Shown here piece after piece: positions 32,439-41,803 of a DNA stretch of 64,000 nucleotides. The notes beneath the pieces were generated by a model that worked only from the letters and a program-made list of their open reading frames with translations, was not told the origin of the DNA and made no database searches. How positions within the stretch are numbered: position 1 is the stretch's first letter; each line of letters starts with the position of its first letter. The position numbers and the translations under genes were made by a program. The stretch is from Bermanella sp047621325. GTDB taxonomy: Bacteria; Pseudomonadota; Gammaproteobacteria; Pseudomonadales; Oceanobacteraceae. The DNA lies in the NCBI GenBank assembly GCA_047621325.1, contig JBLHLT010000003.1:148019-212018 (forward strand), read 5' to 3'.

Positions 32439-32939
32439 ATGAATAACGTTTATCCACGTAACTTTTCCCATATCGGTATCTCTGTGCCTGACTTAGAAGC
32501 GGCCGTTAAGTTCTACACAGAGGTCTTAGGCTGGTATCGAATCATGGAACCCACCGAGATCATCGAAGACGACAGCGCCATTGGTGAGATGTGCACCGAA
32601 GTATTTGGTGCTGGCTGGGAAAGCTTTCGTATTGCGCACTTATCAACAGGTGATCGCATAGGGGTGGAATTATTCCAGTTCAAAAATCAAAAGAACCCAG
32701 AGAATAACTTCGAATATTGGAAAACCGGCATTTTTCATTTTTGTGTACAAGACCCAAATGTAGAAGAGTTAGCCGAGCGTATTGTGGCCGCTGGCGGTAA
32801 AAAACGCATGCAAGCACCACGCTATTATTACCCAGGGGAGAAGCCATATCGTATGATTTACATGGAAGACCCATTTGGCAATATTCTTGAAATTTACAGT
32901 CACAGCTATGAATTAATCTATAGCGAAGGGGCTTACTAA
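32439..32939 (+). CDS. VOC-family (glyoxalase/dioxygenase-fold) protein
   Basis: A 166-residue vicinal-oxygen-chelate protein. It starts with a metal-ligand His in FSHIGISVPDLEAAVKFYTEVLGW and has a second pattern GIFHFCVQDPNVEELAERI and a final Glu in EDPFGNILEIYSHSYE, the usual paired beta-alpha-beta-beta-beta units. Lactoylglutathione lyase or ring-cleavage dioxygenase-related activity is possible; the substrate is not known. The start is set at the ATG near AGGCTC; longer in-frame starts would run into the divergent promoter. A palindromic terminator follows. Confidence 0.82.
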   Translation: MNNVYPRNFSHIGISVPDLEAAVKFYTEVLGWYRIMEPTEIIEDDSAIGEMCTEVFGAGWESFRIAHLSTGDRIGVELFQFKNQKNPENNFEYWKTGIFHFCVQDPNVEELAERIVAAGGKKRMQAPRYYYPGEKPYRMIYMEDPFGNILEIYSHSYELIYSEGAY

Positions 32940-32950
32940 ATACTCAATAT

Positions 32951-32974
32951 AAGGGTAAGTACATACTTACCCTT
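32951..32974 (+). terminator. Palindromic terminator after the VOC gene
   Basis: AAGGGTAAGTA and TACTTACCCTT form an almost loopless 11-bp inverted repeat, followed by TATAAATT. Function as a terminator is likely but the T-tract is short. Confidence 0.6.
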
Positions 32975-33082
32975 TATAAATTATCACCTTTAAATTAAGC
33001 GCAACGAAGCGTTCTATATTCTCGTCAAACTCAGTCAAAAAAATGGGTATACTCCGGCTCTTATTTATTATTTACATTGCTC

Positions 33083-33801
33083 ATGACGAATCAAAATCAA
33101 CATTCTCGCTGGCATCTTTGGCTCAAAGGCGCACTCGCTGTTATGCCATTAAGCATCGCCGTCATTCCTTGGGGAATCCTAGCCGGATCACTCGCCATGG
33201 ATGCAGGTTTAAACCCATTTGAAAGCCAAGCCATGTCAGCCATTGTTTTTGCAGGTGCCGCTCAATTAGTGGCCGTGGGCATGATCAAAGCGGGAATAGG
33301 TCTGAGTAGTATTTTAATTACCACCCTACTCATTACATCACGACACTTTTTATATTCTATGGCCATGCGCCCACACATCAGTCCACTGCCTTTAAAGTGG
33401 CGATTGGCATTAGGTTTTTTACTCACAGATGAATTGTTTGCGGTTACGGCTAAATCCAAGTCGGCAAAAGCATCACCACAAGGATTTGATCGTTGGTACG
33501 CATTGGGTGCAGGCCTAAGCTTTTATATTGCTTGGAACATGGCGACAGCAGCGGGTATTTTTTAGGACACTCGATTCCTAACTTAGAAAGCTGGGGGTTA
33601 GACTTTGCCATTGCAGCCACGTTTATCGCCATCGTGACACCACAAATTAATCAACCCTCCATTTTAATGTGTGTCTTAGCTAGCTTAGTAACATCAGTTG
33701 TTTGTGAGTTACTGCAAATACCATCAGGGCTATTGATTGCGGCTCTTTTAGGTATGACAGTAGGAACCTTGTACGCAAAATTAACAGGGGAAGATAAATG
33801 A
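33083..33801 (+). pseudogene. azlC: AzlC-type branched-chain amino acid exporter subunit, frameshifted
   Basis: Two reading frames together give one AzlC permease. The first (33083-33565, about 160 residues) has the AzlC N-terminus GALAVMPLSIAVIPWGILAGSLA and ends GIF-stop at a run of six T (33558-33563). The protein resumes in another frame as LGHSIPNLESWGLDFAIAATFIAIVTPQ and ends at 33801 with a 4-bp overlap with azlD. One additional T in the run would restore an ORF of about 240 residues, the normal length. It may be a true slipped-strand mutation, phase variation, or a base-calling error in a homopolymer. The intact function would be export of branched-chain amino acids with AzlD. Confidence 0.8.
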
Positions 33802-34118
33802 TTATGCTGACGATATTGCTAATGGCAGGTATTATTTTTTTAAGCCGCTATGGTTTTTTAGAGCCCCGTCTACCCATTACATTAAACACCGCAACCTTAA
33901 AATTTTTAAGCTATTCGGCCCCTGCTGTTCTCACTGCGATATGGGGACCGATTGTTTTTGTAAGCGAGCATTCATTAAATATTAACTGGCAGAATAATTA
34001 CTTGCTGTGTGCCGTAATCTCCATTGTTCTCGCTATCACGACCCGCAATACATTATTAACCACCATCCTGAGTATGGCGATATTTTTTGGTTTACGGTTT
34101 ATTAATATACAACATTGA
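33798..34118 (+). CDS. azlD: AzlD-type small permease subunit
   Basis: A 106-residue membrane protein with about four hydrophobic helices (MIMLTILLMAGIIFLSRYGF..., PITLNTATLKFLSYSAPAVLTAIWGPIVF, ending FFGLRF). The FLSYSAPAVLTA stretch is typical of AzlD. It overlaps the azlC reading frame by ATGA, as usual for the pair, and is itself intact. Confidence 0.85.
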   Translation: MIMLTILLMAGIIFLSRYGFLEPRLPITLNTATLKFLSYSAPAVLTAIWGPIVFVSEHSLNINWQNNYLLCAVISIVLAITTRNTLLTTILSMAIFFGLRFINIQH

Positions 34119-34132
34119 TTTAAAATCGATGT

Positions 34133-34840
34133 TTATGCTTTAAGCAAAAACACACGGGCCATCCAACGGGCAACGACTAAATCATCTACATCATATTCCG
34201 TTTTTAATGTACCTAATGCTAAGTCTGCCACCTCGTGTGAGATCGCGCTGCCTTGATGTAAGCTTAATAAATCAACCGCGTACTGTTTTGTGAATTCTGG
34301 GTGCGCTTGCACCGTTAAAATAGTATCACCATAGGCCAGTATGGCATTTACACAAAATGGAGAGCTTGCTAGGCAAACGGCGTTAAGGGGCTTTTTAGTG
34401 ACTTGATCTTGATGCACCGCATGCAATTTAATCTCACTTTTGCCTTCTAATAAAATATTATGTAACTGATACTGATGCGGCCCAACGCCCCAGCCGCCGC
34501 TGTATTTTTCAACCTTACCTGCAAATGCTTCTGCAATAATTTGATGACCAAAACAAATACCAACCATGGGAACATTCTGCTCGTGGGAATGTATAATCCA
34601 TTTTTTTAATTTCTGCATCCATGGCGTATTATCATATACACCGCTTGCAGACCCTGTGATTAGCCAACCGTCACAGCTATCAATGTATTGTGGCCATTCA
34701 TCATCAATCACATTAAAAACAGCATACTCAAATGTCACATCGGCTTTCTTGAACAACTGCTGAAACATCTGAGCATAACCCACGTAGTTATCCACATGAG
34801 GCTGATCTATATGGCCAGTGACTAAGATTCCAATTATCAT
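34133..34840 (-). CDS. Class I glutamine amidotransferase-like hydrolase, copy 1
   Basis: A 235-residue stand-alone GATase-1 domain. The nucleophile Cys is in PMVGICFGHQIIAEAF; the catalytic His is in VQAHPEF, followed by a conserved Glu-position region. The start is the ATG with GAGG 5 nt upstream. It is a paralogue of the gene at 34971-35690 and lies at the end of a polyamine transport cluster. The role is inferred to be hydrolysis of a gamma-glutamyl amide, such as gamma-glutamyl-GABA made by the PuuA/PuuB route; it is not the standard PuuD (peptidase C26) sequence type. A terminator lies between the two copies, so they may be expressed differently. Confidence 0.8.
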   Translation of the reverse strand: MIIGILVTGHIDQPHVDNYVGYAQMFQQLFKKADVTFEYAVFNVIDDEWPQYIDSCDGWLITGSASGVYDNTPWMQKLKKWIIHSHEQNVPMVGICFGHQIIAEAFAGKVEKYSGGWGVGPHQYQLHNILLEGKSEIKLHAVHQDQVTKKPLNAVCLASSPFCVNAILAYGDTILTVQAHPEFTKQYAVDLLSLHQGSAISHEVADLALGTLKTEYDVDDLVVARWMARVFLLKA

Positions 34841-34871
34841 ATCCACCTCAATATGCCTTATTTAAAAACGC

Positions 34872-34905
34872 AAAAAGCCGAAGCAGATTCCTGCACCGGC
34901 TTTTT
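34872..34905 (-). terminator. Terminator between the two GATase-1 genes
   Basis: AAAAAGCCG...CGGCTTTTT with an inner GCAG/CTGC pairing forms an extended stem. T-runs on both ends allow termination in either direction; it follows the upstream minus-strand gene (34971-35690). Confidence 0.8.
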
Positions 34906-34970
34906 ATAAAACAAAAAAATGGGCCACCATTAGGCATAACACTGACCCATATAAATCGAATACGGTACGT

Positions 34971-35690
34971 TTACACTCGTGTTTTAATAAAGTCGGCCAT
35001 CCAATGGGCAACTTTATTAGATTCTGTTTTAGCGCCACTGACACGCAACGTTCTAAGGCCGTCCTCTGCAACATCCATCGGCACCACAGGCCCCTTACGC
35101 GCTTCCACTAGTGCATCTTCATAGTCAACACTAAATTCAGGATGCGCTTGAAACGTCATAATGCGATCGTCGTACACTAGACCGGCGTATTCACAAAATT
35201 CTGATTGTGCAAATATCACCGCGTTCTCAGGTTTCACCAACACCTGATCTTGGTGCATGGCGTTTATGGTAAAATCACGAGAACCATCATTAATAAAATC
35301 ATGATCACCCGATAACGCATATGAGTGTAAACCCACACCCCAACCACCAGGGTATTTATCCACTTTACCGCCAAATGCTTCAGCAATAATTTGGTGGCCA
35401 AAGCAAATACCCACCATGGGTTTTTGACTGGCGTGAACCGCTAAAATAAATGCTTTTAACGTTTGCATCCATTCAAGATTTTGATACACATTAAATTTTG
35501 ACCCTGTAATCAACCAAGCATCACACTCGTTTTCCGATTTAGGAAAAACGTTATCGCGTACATCATAAATTTCGTATTCAAATTCGTAACCGTTATTTTT
35601 AAATAACTGCATAAACATTTCAGAATACGAACCAAACTGATGAATCAATTCATCTGGTGTTATGCCTGTGGCTAAAATACCGATTTTCAT
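34971..35690 (-). CDS. Class I glutamine amidotransferase-like hydrolase, copy 2
   Basis: A 239-residue GATase-1 protein collinear with copy 1 (MKIGILATGITPDELIHQFGSY; Cys nucleophile in MVGICFGHQIIAEAFGGKVDKYPGGWGVG; His in FQAHPEFSVDYE). The start is the ATG after CAGG at 6-nt spacing; a longer frame to 35726 lacks an SD. It sits 52 bp after the potI-like permease gene on the same strand, so it probably belongs to that operon. This supports hydrolysis of a gamma-glutamylated polyamine intermediate. Function is inferred from context. Confidence 0.8.
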   Translation of the reverse strand: MKIGILATGITPDELIHQFGSYSEMFMQLFKNNGYEFEYEIYDVRDNVFPKSENECDAWLITGSKFNVYQNLEWMQTLKAFILAVHASQKPMVGICFGHQIIAEAFGGKVDKYPGGWGVGLHSYALSGDHDFINDGSRDFTINAMHQDQVLVKPENAVIFAQSEFCEYAGLVYDDRIMTFQAHPEFSVDYEDALVEARKGPVVPMDVAEDGLRTLRVSGAKTESNKVAHWMADFIKTRV

Positions 35691-35742
35691 TTTTAACCTG
35701 CCTGTTTCAGGTGCTGTTATCAGCACCCTTGAGTTGTAAGCG

Positions 35743-36564
35743 TTAGCCCTCTTGGGCCGCCGCTAGCATTTTGTTTTGTTTACGCATGTACAGCATGGCG
35801 AAAATCACACCAATGGCCACTATAGCAATCATTAAGGTTGCCAACGCATTAACTTCTGGTGTCACACCTAAACGCACTTTCGAAAAAATCACCATCGGCA
35901 AGGTGCTATCACCTGGGCCAGAAACGAAACTCGCAATCACTAAATCGTCTAGTGACAACGTAAACGATAACAACCAACCTGCAATAATTGCGGGGGAAAT
36001 TAACGGTAGTGTTACCAAGAAAAAAAGCGTAGAAGGTTTCGCACCAAGGTCCATAGCGGCTTCTTCTAACGTATCATCCAGCACCACTAAGCGTGACTGC
36101 ACAATAACCGCAACATAGGCTAAACAAAAGGTGGTGTGAGCGATGATCACCGTCATTTCACCACGACCCGCTGGCCAGCCAAACGCACTTTCCATTGCGA
36201 CAAACAAAAGCAGTAACGATAAGCCAGTGATCACTTCTGGCATAACCAGAGGTGCGCTCACCCAACCAGAAAATAATAATTTACCGCGAAAGCGCCCCAT
36301 ACGAGACAGCGCAAAACCTGCCATCGTGCCCAGTACCACCGCAAGCGTGGCACTGATAAACGCGATTTTTAAACTTAATAACGCGGCATCCATGATTTGA
36401 TCGTTTTTAAACAGTTCGCTATACCATTTAATTGACCAGCCACCCCAAACAGTTACCAGTTTAGATTCGTTAAAACTGTAAATAATCAGCGAGATAATCG
36501 GCGCGTATAAGAATATGAATCCGAATGCGGCCGTTGAATTTAAGAATATAGAACGTCTTTTCAT
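35743..36564 (-). CDS. potI: Putrescine/spermidine ABC transporter permease, PotI-type
   Basis: A 273-residue inner-membrane permease with about six helices. It has the PotC/PotI N-terminus (FIFLYAPIISLIIYSFNESK) and the permease EAA loop (EEAAMDLGAKPSTLFFLVTLPLISPAIIAG, about 168-197). It pairs with PotH, with which it shares one base (stop/start overlap at 36564). Imports polyamine with the ATPase and binding protein encoded upstream. Confidence 0.92.
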   Translation of the reverse strand: MKRRSIFLNSTAAFGFIFLYAPIISLIIYSFNESKLVTVWGGWSIKWYSELFKNDQIMDAALLSLKIAFISATLAVVLGTMAGFALSRMGRFRGKLLFSGWVSAPLVMPEVITGLSLLLLFVAMESAFGWPAGRGEMTVIIAHTTFCLAYVAVIVQSRLVVLDDTLEEAAMDLGAKPSTLFFLVTLPLISPAIIAGWLLSFTLSLDDLVIASFVSGPGDSTLPMVIFSKVRLGVTPEVNALATLMIAIVAIGVIFAMLYMRKQNKMLAAAQEG

Positions 36565-37520
36565 TACATGGCCTCCTCTTTACCCGATTTGTTACGTATC
36601 AACATGATCGGTAATACCAAAAATACCAACATGACGGTTGCAACCGCAGATGCCATCGGCCAGTCACGGTTTAGTGAAAATTCATCCCAAAGTACACGGC
36701 CAATCATTAAGGTATCTGAACCACCTAATAAAGCCGGTATCACGTATTCGCCTACCGCCGGAATAAACACCAACATGCAGCCAGCAATAATACCTGGCAT
36801 TGCAAGGGGAATGGTTACCATAAAGAAACTTTGAATAGGTCGTGCACCTAAGTCTTCAGCGGCCTCAAGCAATGAAATATCCATTTTTTCAAGAGCCGAA
36901 TACAAAGGTAAAATCATAAAAGGTAAATAGGTGTAAACAATACCGATATAAACAGCAAAGTCGGTTTGTAGCATGGTAAGTGGCTCATTAATAATACCCA
37001 GCGATAATAATACTTCGTTTATTAAACCTTGGTTTTTTAACAGACCAACCCACGCATACACACGTAAGAGAAACGATGTCCAAAAAGGTAAAATAACCAA
37101 GGCTAATAAAATACCTCGAATTTTTTCATCACTTCTTGCGATTAGGTATGCAATTGGAAAACCCACCAGCAAGGCAAAAAAAGTGGATACCGCCGCTATT
37201 TTTATCGAGCTTAAATACGCATCAAGATAAAAACTGTCTTCCCATAAATAGAGGTAATTACCTAAATTCAATTTTAGGCTGAGATAAGCCTCTTCAGCAT
37301 TGAAGTCAAACAGATCACTATAAGGAGGTATCGCAATGGCTGACTCAGCCAATGAAATTTTAAATACGACTAAAAAGGGTACAAAAAAGAATATACCCAA
37401 CCACAGATATGGCACTGAGATCACACTAAGGCGACCCCAGTTTATTTTAGAAAATATCGTTAAGCGCGCTTTCCAGTTTGAAAATCCAGAAAGCCATACG
37501 TTTCCAGAAAACGAACTCAT
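36564..37520 (-). CDS. potH: Putrescine ABC transporter permease, PotH-type
   Basis: A 318-residue inner-membrane permease (PYLWLGIFFFVPFLVVFKISLAE near the start; EAA loop LEAAEDLGARPIQSFFMVTIPLAMPGIIAG around 215-245). It is longer than PotB and carries the PotH-type insert with tyrosine-rich YLYLWEDSFYLDAYLSS. Its start overlaps the stop of the ATPase gene by 4 bp (37517-37520), so the genes are translationally coupled. Confidence 0.92.
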   Translation of the reverse strand: MSSFSGNVWLSGFSNWKARLTIFSKINWGRLSVISVPYLWLGIFFFVPFLVVFKISLAESAIAIPPYSDLFDFNAEEAYLSLKLNLGNYLYLWEDSFYLDAYLSSIKIAAVSTFFALLVGFPIAYLIARSDEKIRGILLALVILPFWTSFLLRVYAWVGLLKNQGLINEVLLSLGIINEPLTMLQTDFAVYIGIVYTYLPFMILPLYSALEKMDISLLEAAEDLGARPIQSFFMVTIPLAMPGIIAGCMLVFIPAVGEYVIPALLGGSDTLMIGRVLWDEFSLNRDWPMASAVATVMLVFLVLPIMLIRNKSGKEEAM

Positions 37521-38689
37521 GAGGTTAATACCACGCTACTATCAACATCCCAAGATAAGAACACTTGCTCGTTCCAAGTGAAGCGCTCCCCCATGTCACG
37601 GGCAAAATTGGGTTGAGTGACACGAATCTCTTTGCCACTTTTTAAATTCACACGATAAACAGACAGGCTACCCATGTAAGCGATTTCGATGATTTCGCCT
37701 TGCATGAAATTATCTTCTTGCGTGGGTTTAGTGCGGGTCATTTTTATTTTTTCAGGGCGCAGTGCCACATGTACTTTTTGTCGCGGTGCACAGCTGATAC
37801 CGTGAGGCACATAAAATTCACAACCTGCATCTTTTGATTTAATGCGTACGCTATCAACATTATCTTCGACGATTTCACCTTCTAGTAAGTTAACGGAGCC
37901 AATGAATTCGGCAACAAAACGACTATTAGGGTATTCGTATACATCATGCGGCACATCAGTTTGTACGATCAAACCTTGATTCATTACGCCAATACGTGTG
38001 GCGAGTGTCATGGCTTCTTCTTGGTCGTGGGTTACCACCACAAAGGTCACGCCAAGGTCTTCTTGGAGGTTCATAATTTCAAATTGCGTTTCTTCACGCA
38101 GTTTTTTGTCCAGCGCACCCAGTGGCTCATCTAATAATAATAATTTTGGGCGCTTAACCAACGAGCGGGCTAACGCAACACGTTGACGCTGGCCACCTGA
38201 AAGCTGATGTGGTTTACGCTTACCCAAGTGCCCTAACTGCACCATGTCTAGCATTTCAGCAACACGTCTTTTTACATCTTGCTTACTGGCGCCTTCACGC
38301 TTCAAACCAAACGCAATATTATCGGCAACGCTTAAGTGAGGAAACAGAGCATACGATTGAAACATCATATTAACTGGACGATTCCAAGGCTGGATACCTT
38401 CCATATCAACACCGTCAATAATAATTCGGCCACTGGTTGGACTTTCAAAACCGGCAAGCATGCGCAACAACGTGCTTTTACCGGAGCCAGAGCCACCCAA
38501 CAAACAAAACAATTCTTTTTTATAGATATTTAACGAAACGTTATCAACCGCTGTAAAGTCATCAAACTTTTTGGTGATGTTTTCGATGCGTACAAAAGGT
38601 GTCGCATCCGGTTGTTTCCATAGAGGGAGTTCAGTATTCACAGGATTCGCCACACCAGTTATGGTTGATTTTAATTCAGATGCACTCAT
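37517..38689 (-). CDS. potG: Polyamine ABC transporter ATP-binding protein, PotG-type
   Basis: A 390-residue ATPase. Walker A GGSGSGKST is at 65-73, signature LSGGQ at 163-167, Walker B LLLLDEP shortly after, and a C-terminal TOBE domain (VALRPEKIKMTR). Family length about 380. The start is uncertain: an ATG at 38689 (MSASELK) is preferred by comparison with PotG length; the longer frame starts at 38719. Neither has a strong SD. It energises import of putrescine by the PotH/PotI permeases. Confidence 0.92.
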   Translation of the reverse strand: MSASELKSTITGVANPVNTELPLWKQPDATPFVRIENITKKFDDFTAVDNVSLNIYKKELFCLLGGSGSGKSTLLRMLAGFESPTSGRIIIDGVDMEGIQPWNRPVNMMFQSYALFPHLSVADNIAFGLKREGASKQDVKRRVAEMLDMVQLGHLGKRKPHQLSGGQRQRVALARSLVKRPKLLLLDEPLGALDKKLREETQFEIMNLQEDLGVTFVVVTHDQEEAMTLATRIGVMNQGLIVQTDVPHDVYEYPNSRFVAEFIGSVNLLEGEIVEDNVDSVRIKSKDAGCEFYVPHGISCAPRQKVHVALRPEKIKMTRTKPTQEDNFMQGEIIEIAYMGSLSVYRVNLKSGKEIRVTQPNFARDMGERFTWNEQVFLSWDVDSSVVLTS

Positions 38690-38767
38690 AGTTACCGCCA
38701 ATATTTCGCTCACGGCCATCGGCCATTTATAATTAAGTGGCCTACTGTATAGGCAGGCCTTAGTTAC

Positions 38768-39862
38768 TTAACGTCCGGTTTTAATTCCGGTCCAAGCGCG
38801 CGATAAAAGGCGATCAAACTTTGCGGTATGGGCTAACTGTGGAAACAGTTTGGCTTTTACTGCATCCGTTGGATAAATACCTGGGTTATCCAATACTTCT
38901 TTTTCAACAAAAGGCGTGGCTGCTGTATTTGGCACCGCATAATAAACATAGTTTGAAATATTGGCTGCGGTTTCACCACGTAGAACAAAGTCGATAAACT
39001 TATATGCATTTTCTTTGTTAGGTGCATCAGCAGGAATGGCCATTAGGTCAAACCATACTTGAGTACCTTCCTTAGGAATGGAGTACGCCACGTTAACACC
39101 TTGGCCTGCTTCTTCTGCACGACTTTGTGATTGCAAAATATCACCGTTATAACCAAGGGCTAAACATACATCGCCATTGGCAAGATCTGAGATATATTGA
39201 CTAGAGTGGAAATATTTATAATTTTTACGATTGGCTTTCAGCAGCTCGGAGGCTTTCTTTAAATCGTCTTTATTTTCAGAGTTTGGGTCTAACCCTAAAT
39301 AATTCATGGCAACCGATAACATATCAGCTGGCGCATCAAGTAACGCAATTCCACAGTCTTTTAACTTAGCGCTGATTTCTGGTTTGAACATTAAATCAAG
39401 ACTATCAAACGGTATATCTTTACCCAAACGCTTTTGCAGCATATCTAGGTTATAACCCAGACCAATTGTTCCCCAAGCGTACGGTACATTATGCGCATTG
39501 TCTTTATCACTACGAGCGGTTTTTTTGGCGAGATCGGCATCGACATTTTTATAGTTAGCAAGTTTCGTTTTATCAATTTTTGCATAAACTCCCGCTTTTA
39601 ATTGACGCTCTAAAAATGCACCTGTCGGTACAACTAAATCATAACCACTATTGCCCGCCATTAATTTTGCTTCTAACATTTCGTTAGAATCATAAACGTC
39701 GTAATTAACTTTTATGCCGCTTTCTTTTTGAAATTTTTCGATATCAGCAGGATCAATGTAGTCCGACCAATTATAGATATTAAGTGTATTTTCTTGTGCG
39801 CAAGCAATATGCCCTAGGGCGAATGTTAAAGCGGTTGCCATACCTAACTTAAACGGATTCAT
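38768..39862 (-). CDS. potF: Periplasmic polyamine-binding protein, PotF-type
   Basis: A 364-residue extracellular solute-binding protein with a signal peptide (cleavage near HIACAQ/EN, residue 22). It starts NTLNIYNWSDYIDPADIEKFQKESGIKVNYDVYDSNE, the hallmark of PotF/SpuD-type putrescine or spermidine receptors, including the Trp/Ser/Asp substrate pocket (WSDY). It delivers polyamine to the PotGHI complex encoded just downstream; the gene order F-G-H-I is conserved. Putrescine versus spermidine preference cannot be decided. Confidence 0.93.
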   Translation of the reverse strand: MNPFKLGMATALTFALGHIACAQENTLNIYNWSDYIDPADIEKFQKESGIKVNYDVYDSNEMLEAKLMAGNSGYDLVVPTGAFLERQLKAGVYAKIDKTKLANYKNVDADLAKKTARSDKDNAHNVPYAWGTIGLGYNLDMLQKRLGKDIPFDSLDLMFKPEISAKLKDCGIALLDAPADMLSVAMNYLGLDPNSENKDDLKKASELLKANRKNYKYFHSSQYISDLANGDVCLALGYNGDILQSQSRAEEAGQGVNVAYSIPKEGTQVWFDLMAIPADAPNKENAYKFIDFVLRGETAANISNYVYYAVPNTAATPFVEKEVLDNPGIYPTDAVKAKLFPQLAHTAKFDRLLSRAWTGIKTGR

Positions 39863-40236
39863 GTGTTATCTCCAGTGTGCAATGTGTTGTGTAATATGTG
39901 GGGCCACATTGTCGCCTCGCCCAATTATAATGCTTAAAAAAACACCTAAAAATGAACGGGCTTTGTTTTTATTTTTATGGTTTTAGCTGAATCCGTCAGA
40001 CCAAAACGTGCACGTTTAAGCCTCTCATGGGAGGCTTTAAATTTATATAAACACGTCCTGTGTTACTGATTTAAATGTACGCAATGGGTATTTTTTACTA
40101 TATACCCCTGATTAGGTATTTAGTCTATATACGCCAAGTGATAATGACAACCTATGCGCTATATAGAGCAGGGGGGCTTGAATATGCTATGTTGCTGTGC
40201 ATACCAACCCCCTACCCTAGATAGGTCACTATACGT
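39863..40236. other. 374-bp intergenic region: potF promoter side and puuA 3' side
   Basis: No gene is seen. It contains an inverted repeat TTTAAGCCTC/GAGGCTTTAAA (about 40014-40042), a plausible mRNA 3' structure for puuA, and a small dyad ATACC-N8-GGTAT (40102-40119). The GntR-type TTGTGATCACAA operator is absent here. No sigma-54 element could be found for potF. Confidence 0.5.
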
Positions 40237-41589
40237 TTATAACAGACCTAAGTATGACTCGTATTCCACGTCAGAAATGCGCTCATCAAATCGTAACTGC
40301 TCTTGATCTTTTGCCGCAGCGAACACGTGCAGAAACTCTTCGCCTAGGTATTCTTTAAGCACGTCTGATTCTTTGAACAGTTCAGTCGCTTGATCCCATT
40401 TAACCGGTAGCTCGTACTCTTCACTATAGCCCTCAGATTCAGTTTCTGTGTAGGCGTCACCTTCAATTGGTTCAGGCGGCATTAATTTGTTTTCAATACC
40501 GTACAAGGCACCGGCCAAAATAGTGGCTAGTACTAAATACGGGTTTGCATCAGCACCCGATACACGGTGCTCAATACGACGAGCAACCCCTGGGCTTTCA
40601 GGAATACGAATGGCAACAGTGCGGTTTTCATAACCCCAGCATGCGACGGTCGGCGCGTGAGCCCCTTTCATAAAACGGCGATATGAATTCAAATGCGGTG
40701 CAAACACCAACATGCTATCGGCCATAGTATGAATTAAACCCGCCACTGCGTGTTTCAATATGTCGGTACCTTCATCCGTACCGTCATCAAAGATATTCTC
40801 GCCTTGCTCATCAAGTAAGCTGAAATGCACATGCATACCATTGCCGCTTTGATCTGAATAAGGTTTCGCCATAAACGAAGCACTGATGCCATGCTTACGC
40901 GAAATACCTTTAATCAAGCGTTTAAACATAATGGCTTGGTCAGCGGCGAGCATTGGGTTATCAACATGGATTAAGTTAATTTCAAATTGGCCAGGGCCTA
41001 ATTCAGAAATAATTGTATCCGCTGGTACACCCTGAAGTTCGCATGTTTCACGCACTTCGGTAAAGAACGCTTCTAGGTTGTCCATTTCATCAATAGAGTA
41101 ACAGTCGGTTTCACTTAAACGACGACCGTGGCCATCCAGCATTTTTGGTGGGCGCGGGCGCTGATTCTTTTCAGACTCGGCATCCATCAAATAAAACTCT
41201 AATTCGGTTGCCATGACAGGCGTAATACCAAGCTTTTTAAAACGCTCTGTAATATGAGTCAGAATTTGGCGAGGGTCAGCCAAAAACGGCGAGCCATCAG
41301 GGTTAAACATCATGGCTAAAAATTGATTACGCGGTGATTGCGCCCAAGGTACCGGAATTGGCTCTGGGTGAACCGGCATACAAATACCGTCGCTATCACC
41401 AGTTTCGAAGACTAAGCCGTTTTCCATTACGTCGTTGCCCCAAACGTCCATTCCCATGACGGAACGTGGCAGCTTAACCCCCTCTTTTGCCATTTTTTTA
41501 CTGGCGCTGGCAGGCATACGCTTACCACGCAAATTACCGTTTAAATCGGTAATAAATAAATCAAACTCTGTATCGCTATTAGATGACAT
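40237..41589 (-). CDS. puuA: Gamma-glutamylpolyamine synthetase (glutamine synthetase family)
   Basis: A 450-residue glutamine-synthetase-fold ligase. It opens with FDLFITDLNGNLRGKRMP and has the active-site segments ATELEFYL (metal Glu), GPGQFEINL, GNGMHVHFSL and NRTVAIRIPESPG. In the PuuA/GlnA3-like group it joins glutamate to putrescine with ATP, the first step of the gamma-glutamylated pathway. The start is the ATG following AGAGAG (5 nt); an earlier in-frame GTG is unlikely. It is divergent from the GntR regulator, with two perfect operators in its promoter (41673-41706). It lies upstream of the potFGHI genes. Confidence 0.88.
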   Translation of the reverse strand: MSSNSDTEFDLFITDLNGNLRGKRMPASASKKMAKEGVKLPRSVMGMDVWGNDVMENGLVFETGDSDGICMPVHPEPIPVPWAQSPRNQFLAMMFNPDGSPFLADPRQILTHITERFKKLGITPVMATELEFYLMDAESEKNQRPRPPKMLDGHGRRLSETDCYSIDEMDNLEAFFTEVRETCELQGVPADTIISELGPGQFEINLIHVDNPMLAADQAIMFKRLIKGISRKHGISASFMAKPYSDQSGNGMHVHFSLLDEQGENIFDDGTDEGTDILKHAVAGLIHTMADSMLVFAPHLNSYRRFMKGAHAPTVACWGYENRTVAIRIPESPGVARRIEHRVSGADANPYLVLATILAGALYGIENKLMPPEPIEGDAYTETESEGYSEEYELPVKWDQATELFKESDVLKEYLGEEFLHVFAAAKDQEQLRFDERISDVEYESYLGLL

Positions 41590-41672
41590 GGTCACTCTCT
41601 GTTAATAACAACCGCCAAGCGGCAAGGCAGGTTTACCTGCAATTTTCAAAAATTCACATTTTTATAACATTT

Positions 41673-41706
41673 TTGTGATCACAATAAAAACATATTGTGA
41701 TCACAA
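41673..41706. promoter_or_regulatory. Tandem operator TTGTGATCACAA (two copies) in the puuA/GntR intergenic region
   Basis: Perfect 12-bp palindromes at 41673-41684 and 41695-41706, centres 22 bp apart (two helical turns). They overlap the likely puuA -10 (TATAAA on the minus strand at about 41664) and -35 region and are about 100-130 bp from the GntR start. The same 12-mer occurs at 42679-42690. Confidence 0.8.
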
Positions 41707-41803
41707 AAATATTTAAAGGCGCTTCACATCGGAGTAACATACGCTTTATTCAGCAAAATGCGATCTCATTATGATGTGTACTATTCAAGGCCATTAATCA
41801 CAC

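Noticed and set aside
33558..33563. Programmed ribosomal frameshift in azlC
   Set aside because: A six-T run alone is not a known slippery signal in this family, there is no stimulatory hairpin obvious nearby, and AzlC is normally a single frame; mutation or sequencing error is simpler.
41673..41706. TGTGATCACA as CRP (cAMP receptor protein) sites
   Set aside because: CRP needs TGTGA-N6-TCACA; here the halves are fused without the spacer. A GntR operator fits better given three identical copies around a GntR gene.
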